DNA from: Hirschia sp964352025 | GTDB taxonomy: Bacteria > Pseudomonadota > Alphaproteobacteria > Caulobacterales > Hyphomonadaceae | Length of the DNA stretch: 64,000 bases | Assembly (NCBI GenBank): GCA_964352025.1 | Contig: CAYGPZ010000006.1 | Location: 62,001 to 126,000 of the forward strand | Reading direction: 5' to 3' | Part shown: positions 9,460-17,665 of the stretch, piece by piece | How positions within the stretch are numbered: the stretch's first letter is position 1 | How the letters are laid out: each line of letters starts with the position of its first letter | The notes under the pieces: model-generated | What the model was told of the DNA's origin: nothing | Database searches by the model: none | Seen by the model: only the letters and a program-made list of their open reading frames with translations | Translations under genes and position numbers: made by a program

Positions 9460-10764
9460 TTAGCGTTTGTTTACAGGAACATAATCACGCTTAGCTGCAC
9501 CAGTGTATATTTGACGTGGACGACCGATACGTTGTGTCGGGTCTTCAATCATTTCCTGCCATTGTGCGATCCAACCAACAGTACGCGCGAGCGCGAATAG
9601 CACAGTGAACATCTCTGTCGGGAAGCCCATAGCTTTCAGTGTAATTCCAGAATAGAAATCAATATTCGGATATAAATTACGCTTTACAAAGTACTCATCT
9701 TCTAACGCGATTTTTTCTAGTTCGATTGCGATAGGCAGCAATGGGTCATTAGACGCACCAACCGCATCCAATACTTCGTGACAAGTTTTCTGCATTACTT
9801 TCGCCCGCGGGTCATAGTTCTTATAAACACGGTGACCAAAACCCATTAAGCGGAACGGATCGTCTTTATCTTTAGCGCGAGCAATAAATTCAGGGATACG
9901 ATCTACTGAACCAATTTGTTCAAGCATAGTAAGCGCAGCTTCGTTGGCACCACCGTGAGAAGGTCCCCAAAGACATGCGATACCAGCAGCAATACATGCA
10001 AATGGGTTTGCACCAGAAGAACCTGCTAACCGAACTGTTGACGTAGAAGCGTTTTGTTCGTGGTCAGCGTGAAGAATAAAAATTCTGTCCATCGCACGGG
10101 CCATAACTTCCTGAACTTCGTAGTCTTCTGCAGGAACAGCAAAACACATACGAAGGAAGTTGGCCGCATATCCAAGATCATTACGTGGAGAAATGAATGG
10201 CTGACCAATAGAATATTTATGAGCACGGGCCGCGATAGTCGGCATTTTAGCAATTAGGCGGTTTGCTGAAATGATGCGGTGCTGTGGATCACTAATATCC
10301 AGCGAGTCGTGATAAAATGCTGAGAGAGCACCGACAGCACCAGTCATAATTGCCATAGGGTGAGCGTCTCGTCTGAATCCTTCGAAGAAACGATCAAACT
10401 GTGTATGAATCATCGTGTGGTGAGTAATTGTGTCTTTATAGTCAGATAAAGACACTTGGCTTGGAAGCTCGCCGTTCAGAAGCAGATAACAAACTTCAAG
10501 AAAGTCTGATTTCTCAGCAAGCTGATCAATAGGATATCCACGGTGGAGCAGAATGCCTTCACCACCATCAATGAACGTAATCTGGCTTTCACAACTCGCT
10601 GTCGATGTAAACCCAGGGTCAAGTGTAAAGTGACCAGTTTGTTTGTTCAGAGACGCAATATCGACAACATCAGGACCATGTGTACCTGAGTATATGGGCA
10701 GTTCTGCAGTTTTTCCCGCAACGTTTAATGTCGCTGTTCCATTCGGTTTAACTTTGTTTTCCAT
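9460..10764 (-). CDS. gltA: Citrate synthase (type II)
   Basis: Condenses acetyl-CoA and oxaloacetate, entry to the TCA cycle. The 434-residue length and N-terminal extension (TAELPIYSGTHGPDVVDI) are those of the hexameric Gram-negative type. Signatures are GPSHGGANEAAL with its His, and FGHRVYKNYDPRA with the second catalytic His; the catalytic Asp lies in the C-terminal third. It is 47 bases downstream of gltX on the same strand, and a purine-rich AAGGGG is about 13 bases before the ATG. It converges on lpxB at the shared terminator. Confidence 0.98.
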   Translation of the reverse strand: MENKVKPNGTATLNVAGKTAELPIYSGTHGPDVVDIASLNKQTGHFTLDPGFTSTASCESQITFIDGGEGILLHRGYPIDQLAEKSDFLEVCYLLLNGELPSQVSLSDYKDTITHHTMIHTQFDRFFEGFRRDAHPMAIMTGAVGALSAFYHDSLDISDPQHRIISANRLIAKMPTIAARAHKYSIGQPFISPRNDLGYAANFLRMCFAVPAEDYEVQEVMARAMDRIFILHADHEQNASTSTVRLAGSSGANPFACIAAGIACLWGPSHGGANEAALTMLEQIGSVDRIPEFIARAKDKDDPFRLMGFGHRVYKNYDPRAKVMQKTCHEVLDAVGASNDPLLPIAIELEKIALEDEYFVKRNLYPNIDFYSGITLKAMGFPTEMFTVLFALARTVGWIAQWQEMIEDPTQRIGRPRQIYTGAAKRDYVPVNKR

Positions 10765-10811
10765 GCCTTGTCAGCCCCTTATAATTTGATTTGTAGCTAG
10801 CGACGGGAGGG

Positions 10812-12284
10812 TCATGCACTAGCCTTATTAAGTTGATCATTGATACGGTCGAGCGCTTCATCGCGTCCCAACCACTCCAGCACCAAACCTAAGTCAGGTG
10901 CCGGCAGGCCACCCGTTAGAGCTGCCCTCAATGTCGGTCCTATCATTCCAATGCCAATATCTTCATCGGCACAAAACTCTGCTATAGCGGCTGTTAAAGC
11001 CGAATTTGACCATTCTGGTAAGTTCTTAATACGAATAGTTAGCTTTGATAAGCGTTCTAAAGCGTCTTCGGAGACTTTTTTCTTCAATTTTCCAGTTATT
11101 TCTATAGGTCGAATATCTAATAAAAAATTTAACTGCGTTTCTAATTCTTCTAGAGTAGCCGCCCGTACTTTGATATCTGATATAGCATCCCTGATACGTG
11201 ATTTAATCAATTCCGGCAATTGAGAGAATTCGTCGCGGTCAAAAAGAAGGCTGCAAAGTTCATTATCATCCGCAATAGACATGTAATGCGCGTTGACCGA
11301 CTTCATTTTATCGAAGTCCAAACGTGCTGGCGCTTTGCCTAAACCATCTGTGTTGAACCATTCAATAGCTTTTTCTTGTGGGATTATTTCGTCATCGCCG
11401 TGAGACCACCCGAGCCGAAGAAGGTAATTGTTTACGCCTTCAGGAAGGTATCCCATATCCCGATATGCTTCTACGCCAAGTGCACCATGACGCTTGGATA
11501 ATTTCTTTCCATCAGCTCCATGAATCAACGGAACGTGGGCGTATTTCGGTAAGTCCCAGCCCATAGCCTGGTAAATTGGTATTTGTCTGTAAGTATTCGA
11601 CAGGTGATCGTCACCGCGAATGACCTGCGTTACTTCCATATCGTGATCATCAACGACGACCGCCAACATGTATGTCGGTGATCCATCTGCTCGCAAGATA
11701 ACAAAATCATCTATGTTTTTAGCATCCGTCCCGACAGCACCTTGAACATCGTCAGGGAATTCAACGCGTCCGTCATCAGGAGCACGTAGCCGAACCACAA
11801 AAGGAGCATCCTGATCAACTGGCTGCTTACCATCTCTATAAGGGGATCGATACGGTGCCAATAAAGTGTCGGCTTCTGCTCTTAGTTCAGCTGCCAGAGA
11901 GTCATTGCCATCGTTTGCAGCATTTTTCGCTTCCGCACGTTTAGCATCACCTGCTTCGCGACGAGCTGATAGCTCTTCAGGCGTTACATAACATTTGAAT
12001 GCAGCACCTCTATCCATCAATTCTTGAGCAATCTCTCTATGGCGATCTGCTCTTTGAAATTGAAAAAAAGGTTCTTCGTCTGGCGTTATACCCAACCAGT
12101 CCAATCCGTCAAAAATCGCCTGAATGGCGTCTTCTGTTGACCGTTTGCGATCTGTGTCTTCAATACGCAAAAGGAATTTTCCACCATTGGCTTTTGCATA
12201 TAGCCAATTGAACAAAGCTGTTCGAGCACCACCAATATGCAAATATCCGGTCGGCGAGGGGGCGAAGCGGGTGATAACCGTCAT
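10812..12284 (-). CDS. gltX: Glutamyl-tRNA synthetase
   Basis: Class I aminoacyl-tRNA synthetase charging tRNA-Glu, and possibly tRNA-Gln in organisms relying on GatCAB. I start it at the ATG at 12284 (MTVITRFAPSPTG), the conserved N-terminus, rather than a TTG at 12317; this gives 490 residues. The HIGH-type motif is LHIGG at residues 15-19, the KMSKS-type motif is KLSKR, and GHGD/GWSHGDDE is seen. The anticodon-binding C-terminal domain is complete. It is divergent from comEC across about 140 bases. Confidence 0.97.
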   Translation of the reverse strand: MTVITRFAPSPTGYLHIGGARTALFNWLYAKANGGKFLLRIEDTDRKRSTEDAIQAIFDGLDWLGITPDEEPFFQFQRADRHREIAQELMDRGAAFKCYVTPEELSARREAGDAKRAEAKNAANDGNDSLAAELRAEADTLLAPYRSPYRDGKQPVDQDAPFVVRLRAPDDGRVEFPDDVQGAVGTDAKNIDDFVILRADGSPTYMLAVVVDDHDMEVTQVIRGDDHLSNTYRQIPIYQAMGWDLPKYAHVPLIHGADGKKLSKRHGALGVEAYRDMGYLPEGVNNYLLRLGWSHGDDEIIPQEKAIEWFNTDGLGKAPARLDFDKMKSVNAHYMSIADDNELCSLLFDRDEFSQLPELIKSRIRDAISDIKVRAATLEELETQLNFLLDIRPIEITGKLKKKVSEDALERLSKLTIRIKNLPEWSNSALTAAIAEFCADEDIGIGMIGPTLRAALTGGLPAPDLGLVLEWLGRDEALDRINDQLNKASA

Positions 12285-12424
12285 AACGACTTTCAAATTA
12301 GTGTTTAGAGTGAACAAGCTCGCTAATAGTGAACTTGAGTCTTTTCATAGCGAAGTGAAGATCACATTTTTGACCGTTTGGGCAAGGCTTAGGACGCTAA
12401 ATCATAGAAAAATAGATAAAGTTC

Positions 12425-14437
12425 ATGCAAATAATGCATAGCTTCGTTGGCAATTTTCTAGATAGACATGCCTATAGATGGTCATTGCTCTACCCATTAG
12501 CATTTGTTGGTGGAATAGCTTTCTACTTAACGGCTCCATTAGAGCCTAGCTGGTTGATCCTTTTATGCATAGCCACGGCGATTTTCGGTCTAAATCTCAG
12601 AGTCAAGAAATCCAAATCAAACGTGGTAAGGATACTATTTTTGAACCTCGCCATTTTTTGCGTTGGATTTACGTTTATCAAGCTCAAAACTGACTTTACC
12701 AAAGTGACATTTATAGAGCATCAAATCGGTCCAGTGTGGTTAGAAGGTAAATTAGAGTCCATTGAAGGCGGCAGCAAGGGGAACCGATTACTGATTAGGG
12801 TTGGAGCTATTTCAGATTTACCAAGCAAAGATACTCCGGATTTTGTAAGAGTAACGCAAAAAAAGGATTCTCTATTGCTACCTGGTAGAGAGTTAGGGTG
12901 CTTAGTTTTTCTGTCACCACCGCCTTCTCCCATTTTGCCCGGCGACTTCAATTTTAAACGAAAAGCCTTTTATGGAAACCTAGGAGGGGTCGGTTTTACT
13001 CTGGGTCAATGCAAACCGATAGCTTGGTCGATGGTCAGGGATCAAGGTTACCTTGATAATTTCCAGTATGGATTAGACGCTGTTCGGCATTCGCTGGCTG
13101 TTCACATTTATAAACTTCTCGGTGAGAAATCCGGAGGAATGGCCGCAGCAATGATAACAGGAGAAAAGACCCTTCTAAATAACAATGACCAGGAAACACT
13201 GCGCTCGGTTGGATTGGCCCACCTTTTGGCTATTTCAGGGTTACACATGGGGCTAGCTGCTGGAATATTTTTTTACATAATCAAAACCCTTCTAACATTC
13301 ATCGAATTCGTTGCTATAAGGGTTTATGTATCGAAAATTGCTGCGATAGGGGCTATTTTTGGTGCCACTGGTTACTTGCTTTTATCCGGTGCATCGATCG
13401 CGACCCAAAGAGCCTATATCATGGCGCTAATTTCGCTTATTGCGATTTTACTCGACAGGCCGGCTCTTTCACTGAGAAATGTATCTGTCGCGATGATTTT
13501 AGTTGTCGCTATAAAGCCAGAAACAGTAGTAAGCCCCGGATTTCAGATGTCTTTCGCTGCTACAGCAGCGCTTATTGCTTTATATGAAGCATGGCCAAAA
13601 GGGGCTAATAATTCTGTTGGCTCTCGAATTTCAAAATGGGCGTCGTCCATTTTTGCAACTTCTTTGATTGCTTCCTTGGCGACTGCACCATTTTCCGCTT
13701 TTCATTTTGGACGAATAGCTCCCATGAGCGTCGTTTCCAATCTAGCCGCTATGCCGTTAATTAGCTTTTGGTCTGCACCATCTGCTGCCATGGCTGCAAT
13801 TGTTTCTCCTTTAGGTTTAGAAGACTGGTTTTTAAGGAGTTTTGGATATTCACTAGAGCTAGTTCTAATGATCTCTAGATACTTTCAATCCATCAGCCCT
13901 GATGGAGGAAACATCTATATACCATCAATGGTGTTTTTAATGTCCATTCTCGCTTTGGTGTTGGGCGTCATCCTAACGCGATGGTACAAAATTCTCGCTG
14001 TGTTACCGATTATATTTGCTGTAACGCACTTCCTAACCTCCCCAAGGCCTATTTTGTTGATAGACAGGGCAGGCATTATTTACGCAAATTCAGAGAAAAA
14101 TTGGACTAGGGTCTTACCTGAACACTCAGGTCGAAAACCACTCAAGCCACTGAGTTTAAAAGACCATTTAACCGATTATCATTCGAAATACAGTGTTTCA
14201 ATAACGATTTCAGAAGAAGTGCACTGGGGTAATTGGAAGATATCTCCAGAACCATGTGGTCAAAATGAAAACATATCTTCCAACTACTTACGCATATCAA
14301 CATCTAAGGAAAATTTGTGTATGCATTTGACTGAACAAATCTACAGCAAAGGCATACAAATACTTCAAACTAGAGACGGCCTTTCCTACAAAACATTCAA
14401 GAAAGGCTTCAACGCTGAAAGAGCGTGGACAGATTAA
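12425..14437 (+). CDS. comEC: ComEC/Rec2-family DNA-uptake membrane channel
   Basis: Polytopic inner-membrane protein of the ComEC/Rec2 family, which carries single-stranded DNA across the membrane in natural transformation. The product has 670 residues. Two or three N-terminal membrane helices and the DUF4131 soluble segment (about 90-200) precede the competence domain, with the signature HLLAISGLHMGLAAG (about 271-285) and some eight further helices. The C-terminal region of about 130 residues has no HxHxDH metallo-beta-lactamase motif, so the nuclease-like domain found in many Gram-positive ComECs is missing, as is common in alphaproteobacteria. Alternative ATG at 12434. It converges with lexA; no other competence genes are in the window. 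Confidence 0.9.
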   Translation: MQIMHSFVGNFLDRHAYRWSLLYPLAFVGGIAFYLTAPLEPSWLILLCIATAIFGLNLRVKKSKSNVVRILFLNLAIFCVGFTFIKLKTDFTKVTFIEHQIGPVWLEGKLESIEGGSKGNRLLIRVGAISDLPSKDTPDFVRVTQKKDSLLLPGRELGCLVFLSPPPSPILPGDFNFKRKAFYGNLGGVGFTLGQCKPIAWSMVRDQGYLDNFQYGLDAVRHSLAVHIYKLLGEKSGGMAAAMITGEKTLLNNNDQETLRSVGLAHLLAISGLHMGLAAGIFFYIIKTLLTFIEFVAIRVYVSKIAAIGAIFGATGYLLLSGASIATQRAYIMALISLIAILLDRPALSLRNVSVAMILVVAIKPETVVSPGFQMSFAATAALIALYEAWPKGANNSVGSRISKWASSIFATSLIASLATAPFSAFHFGRIAPMSVVSNLAAMPLISFWSAPSAAMAAIVSPLGLEDWFLRSFGYSLELVLMISRYFQSISPDGGNIYIPSMVFLMSILALVLGVILTRWYKILAVLPIIFAVTHFLTSPRPILLIDRAGIIYANSEKNWTRVLPEHSGRKPLKPLSLKDHLTDYHSKYSVSITISEEVHWGNWKISPEPCGQNENISSNYLRISTSKENLCMHLTEQIYSKGIQILQTRDGLSYKTFKKGFNAERAWTD

Positions 14438-14477
14438 GTATTGAAATACACAACACCTATAAAACAATCCGATTTAG

Positions 14478-15164
14478 TTAGTGATATTGCCTGACCAGAG
14501 CAACCAATTTCCCCTGTACTCTAACCTTATCAGGACCAAAAATTCTTGTTTCATAAGCCGGATTAGCTGCCTCCAAAGCAATCGAACCATTGCGTTTTCT
14601 TATCCGCTTCAGTGTCGCTTCTTCTTCATTAACTAGAGCAACCACAATTTCACCAGAAGTCGCCGTATCGCCTTTTCTTAGAATGACTATATCGCCATCT
14701 AGGATACCTGCCTCAATCATTGAGTCTCCCTGTACTTCAAGAGCGAAGTGTTGATCAGAATCCATACCTCCATTTGGCGCGACAATGCGGTCTGTTTCAT
14801 TCTGAATAGCAGCAATAGGGACACCGGCTGCAATGCGTCCTAGTACAGGAATGGTATCATTAGCGACGGTTTGAGAAGAAACGCCATCCCGACTAACGAT
14901 AGCCGGTTTAAAACTTGAGCGTCCTAAAGGAGGAGCCGAAGGCGTTGCACTTTCTGGAAGCTTTAACACTTCTATGGCTCTCGCTCTATGCGCTAGTCGT
15001 CTTAAAAAACCTCGTTCTTCCAATGCTGTAATTAAACGATGAATTCCTGACTTGGAAGCCAGATCCAAAGCTGATTTCATCTCATCAAAAGAAGGTGAAA
15101 CACCCGTTTCTTTAATACGTTGGTGAATGAAAAGCAGCAATTCGCGTTGTTTGTTCGTGAGCAT
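14478..15164 (-). CDS. lexA: SOS repressor LexA
   Basis: Transcriptional repressor of the SOS regulon, inactivated by RecA-stimulated self-cleavage. The start is set at the ATG at 15164 (MLTNKQRELL, the conserved N-terminus), giving 228 residues; an upstream TTG at 15182 is less likely. The winged-helix DNA-binding domain covers residues 1-65. The cleavage site is Ala113-Gly114 in GRIAAGV, and the catalytic dyad is Ser148 (GDSM) and Lys186 (ATLKR). A perfect GTTC-N7-GTTC box lies 37 bases upstream, indicating autoregulation. It is downstream of trpC on the same strand. Confidence 0.97.
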   Translation of the reverse strand: MLTNKQRELLLFIHQRIKETGVSPSFDEMKSALDLASKSGIHRLITALEERGFLRRLAHRARAIEVLKLPESATPSAPPLGRSSFKPAIVSRDGVSSQTVANDTIPVLGRIAAGVPIAAIQNETDRIVAPNGGMDSDQHFALEVQGDSMIEAGILDGDIVILRKGDTATSGEIVVALVNEEEATLKRIRKRNGSIALEAANPAYETRIFGPDKVRVQGKLVALVRQYH

Positions 15165-15200
15165 AAGAATCAACCAATCCAAGTTTACGAGTCACGAAAA

Positions 15201-15215
15201 GTTCTACATGTGTTC
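15201..15215. promoter_or_regulatory. LexA (SOS) box upstream of lexA
   Basis: GTTCTACATGTGTTC: an exact direct repeat GTTC-N7-GTTC, the LexA operator known in alphaproteobacteria. It lies between the 3' end of trpC and the start of lexA, 37 bases before the lexA ATG, where it would block the lexA promoter. Confidence 0.88.
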
Positions 15216-15246
15216 TTGGTTTGGGTCAATTGTGGAACATCAAAGT

Positions 15247-16041
15247 TTATTTTGTCAGTCTCAATTTATTGACTGTAGATGAGATATCACCTGATTTCAT
15301 TAGGCTTTCTCCAATCAGGAACCCTCTAGCTCCCGTCGTTCTTAGTCTCGACACATCCTCAACCGATCTGATCCCACTTTCGGAAATAAGCAATTTATCA
15401 GACGGAACCATCGTCGCTAATTTTTCTGTGGTCTCTAAATCCGTAACCATGCGTTTCAGATCTCTGTTGTTGATTCCAACGAGAGGAGAGGGAAGATCTA
15501 GCGCCTGTTCTAATTCCTCTTCATTATGAGCTTCAAGAAGAACAGACATACCTAGATCATCAGCACATTGATGCAGATCTCGCCCTTGTACTTTGTCTAA
15601 CGAAGCCATAATCAATAAGATAGCATCTGCGCCAGATGCGCGAGCTTCAAGTATCTGAATCTCATCAAGCATAAAATCTTTGCGGAGCACAGGCACATAT
15701 ACTGACTCACGTACAGCTTTTAGATCGTCTAAAGATCCCCCGAAACTTGGGCCATCAGTAAGAACAGAAATACAGGCAGCACCGCCTTCAACGTATGCAG
15801 AAGCCATAGCAACAGGGTCAGCACTGGTATTTATGTTTCCCGCCGATGGGCTTTTGCGTTTCATTTCACAAATGAGAGCATTTTCATCTTGAGCAGCGAT
15901 ATCTTGCAATCTCTTTGCGAAGCCACGCGGAGGTGTTTGGGCAAGCGCATCGCTATGAATAGATTCTAAAGTTCTTTGTAACTTAAGCTGCGCTATTTCT
16001 GCTTTTTTATATTCGTTTATTTTATCTAACGCAGTACTCAT
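15247..16041 (-). CDS. trpC: Indole-3-glycerol-phosphate synthase
   Basis: Closes the indole ring from CdRP in tryptophan synthesis. It is a 264-residue monofunctional beta/alpha-barrel. Seen are CEMKRKSPSAG with the catalytic Lys (about residue 62), the VLTDGPSFGGSLDDL loop, VLRKDFMLDEIQI with the second Lys, LLEAHNEEEL, GINNRDL and the C-terminal SESGIRS and GFLIGESLM phosphate-binding turns. Its ATG directly follows the trpD stop codon with no gap, so the genes are co-transcribed. In many relatives moaC and moeA follow trpC; here lexA follows instead. Confidence 0.98.
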   Translation of the reverse strand: MSTALDKINEYKKAEIAQLKLQRTLESIHSDALAQTPPRGFAKRLQDIAAQDENALICEMKRKSPSAGNINTSADPVAMASAYVEGGAACISVLTDGPSFGGSLDDLKAVRESVYVPVLRKDFMLDEIQILEARASGADAILLIMASLDKVQGRDLHQCADDLGMSVLLEAHNEEELEQALDLPSPLVGINNRDLKRMVTDLETTEKLATMVPSDKLLISESGIRSVEDVSRLRTTGARGFLIGESLMKSGDISSTVNKLRLTK

Positions 16042-17064
16042 CTAAATCTCTGAATTCGAGTGTGTAATCAATGCTTCAAGAGCATTTTTTGCTTTACCGC
16101 TGTCTATAGCCTCAGAAGCATTCGCAATGCCTGTTTCTATATCTTCTACTTTGCCCGAAACGTATAATCCAGCAGCGGCATTTAGAACAACTATGTCCCT
16201 AAACGCTGATTTCTTTCCGTTAAGTAACTGTATTATCGCATCTGCATTTTCTTTAGGACTTCCGCCCTTCAAGTCATCCAATTCAGCTTTTGAGATTCCA
16301 TATTCATTTGGATCAATCTCAAACGTCTTGATATTGTCTGGCGTTACTTCTACGACTGTTGTTTTATCTGTGATGGTTATTTCATCAAGGCCGTCATGGC
16401 CATGAACAATCCAAGATTTCTGTGTACCTAAACGCTGGAGGACTCTCGCCATAGGACCGAGCCATTTTTCATCAAAAACACCAAGCACTTGGTACTTTGC
16501 GTCTGCTGGATTGGTAAGAGGACCTAGGATATTGAAAATTGTTCTAAGCCCCAAAGTTTGGCGGATAGGGGCGACGTGGCGCATAGCTGAGTGATGCGAG
16601 CGCGCAAACATAAAACCTACGTGCGCTTCACTTACACATTTAGCAAATTGCGCTTCATTCACGTCCAACTTAACGCCAAGCGCCTCTAATACATCGGCTG
16701 AACCAGTCTTTGGTGGAACCGAGCGGTTACCGTGCTTAGCGACACGACCGCCGGCACCAGCAATTACAAATGCAGAAGCAGTAGAGGTATTCAAGCTTTT
16801 AAAAGGAAGACCTCCTGTGCCGCAGGTATCTACGACGTCTGAAGGCGCAGCAACTTTGTGCGAATGATGCCGCATAACTCTAGCTGCAGCTTCAATGTCG
16901 TCTACAGTTTCGCCCTTGACACGGAGCCCCATAAGAAAAGCTGATATCAGGATGGGATCAACTTCACCCTTTAGAATACCGTCAAAACACTCCGTCGTCG
17001 TTTCGGCGGGCACAACCTGACTGTCAGCAAGAAGTGAGACTGCTTGTTTAACGATATCACTCAT
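16042..17064 (-). CDS. trpD: Anthranilate phosphoribosyltransferase
   Basis: Transfers phosphoribosyl from PRPP to anthranilate. The product has 340 residues, the usual length. The PRPP loop is CGTGGLPFKSLNTSTA where the family has CGTGGDG..., so Asp is replaced by Leu (codon 16807-16809); the NxST motif and VAKHGNRS are kept. The next segment is PPKTGSADVLEALG instead of SSxSGSADVLEALG. The metal-binding Asp-Glu pair is present in GHDGLDEITI. It lies 7 bases after trpG. The deviations look like a lineage variant rather than decay, because the frame is intact and the rest is well conserved. Confidence 0.95.
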   Translation of the reverse strand: MSDIVKQAVSLLADSQVVPAETTTECFDGILKGEVDPILISAFLMGLRVKGETVDDIEAAARVMRHHSHKVAAPSDVVDTCGTGGLPFKSLNTSTASAFVIAGAGGRVAKHGNRSVPPKTGSADVLEALGVKLDVNEAQFAKCVSEAHVGFMFARSHHSAMRHVAPIRQTLGLRTIFNILGPLTNPADAKYQVLGVFDEKWLGPMARVLQRLGTQKSWIVHGHDGLDEITITDKTTVVEVTPDNIKTFEIDPNEYGISKAELDDLKGGSPKENADAIIQLLNGKKSAFRDIVVLNAAAGLYVSGKVEDIETGIANASEAIDSGKAKNALEALITHSNSEI

Positions 17065-17071
17065 AATTTTT

Positions 17072-17665
17072 CTACCTTGTCAGGTTAACGAAATTATTTA
17101 GCAAAGTATGGCCATGTTCAGATCCGATAGATTCAGGGTGAAATTGAACACCGAAAACAGGTCTATCGACATGCGATAAAGCCATGATTTCACCGTCATC
17201 AGTTTCGGCTTCGATTTTTAAAATTTCAGGCAAACCCTGACGTTTAACCGAAAGAGAATGGTATCTTACTGCTTCGAACATTTTTGGGATCGACTTAAAC
17301 ATAGATCCACCATCATGCGTTACCGCAGAGGATTTACCATGCAGAACACTTTGAGCATGAATAACTTCGCCACCAAATGCCTGTCCTATTGATTGGTGGC
17401 CTAAACAGACACCAAAAATTGGTAGTGAGCTATCCGCTTTAGTTATGAATTCCAGACAAACACCTGCTTCATTCGGCGTTTTAGGACCTGGAGATAGAAC
17501 AACGCCTTGAGGCTTTTTTGCTAGCAATTCCTCAACAGTACTTACATCATTTCGAACAACTTCAGTGTTCGCACCTAATTCTTCAAGGTAGTGGACCAAA
17601 TTCCATGTGAAACTGTCATAATTGTCGATAACTAAAATATGGGGGCGTTTTTTAGACTGGCTCAT
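17072..17665 (-). CDS. trpG: Anthranilate synthase component II (glutamine amidotransferase)
   Basis: Supplies ammonia from glutamine to TrpE. It is a 197-residue class I amidotransferase with Cys87 in GVCLGHQ, the oxyanion segment VLSPGPKTP and the His-Glu pair in FGVQFHPES. Its ATG overlaps the trpE stop (ATGA, 17662-17665), a sign of coupled translation and equal synthesis. PabA-type dual use for p-aminobenzoate is possible and cannot be excluded from sequence. Confidence 0.96.
   Translation of the reverse strand: MSQSKKRPHILVIDNYDSFTWNLVHYLEELGANTEVVRNDVSTVEELLAKKPQGVVLSPGPKTPNEAGVCLEFITKADSSLPIFGVCLGHQSIGQAFGGEVIHAQSVLHGKSSAVTHDGGSMFKSIPKMFEAVRYHSLSVKRQGLPEILKIEAETDDGEIMALSHVDRPVFGVQFHPESIGSEHGHTLLNNFVNLTR

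Noticed and set aside
10840..11223. 127-codon plus-strand frame opposite gltX
   Set aside because: Shadow of the gltX anticodon-binding domain; composition biased to Ser/Ile/Lys, no start signal.
12124..12441. 105-codon plus-strand frame overlapping gltX and the comEC start
   Set aside because: Antisense shadow of the HIGH region of gltX and overlaps the true comEC start; no motif.
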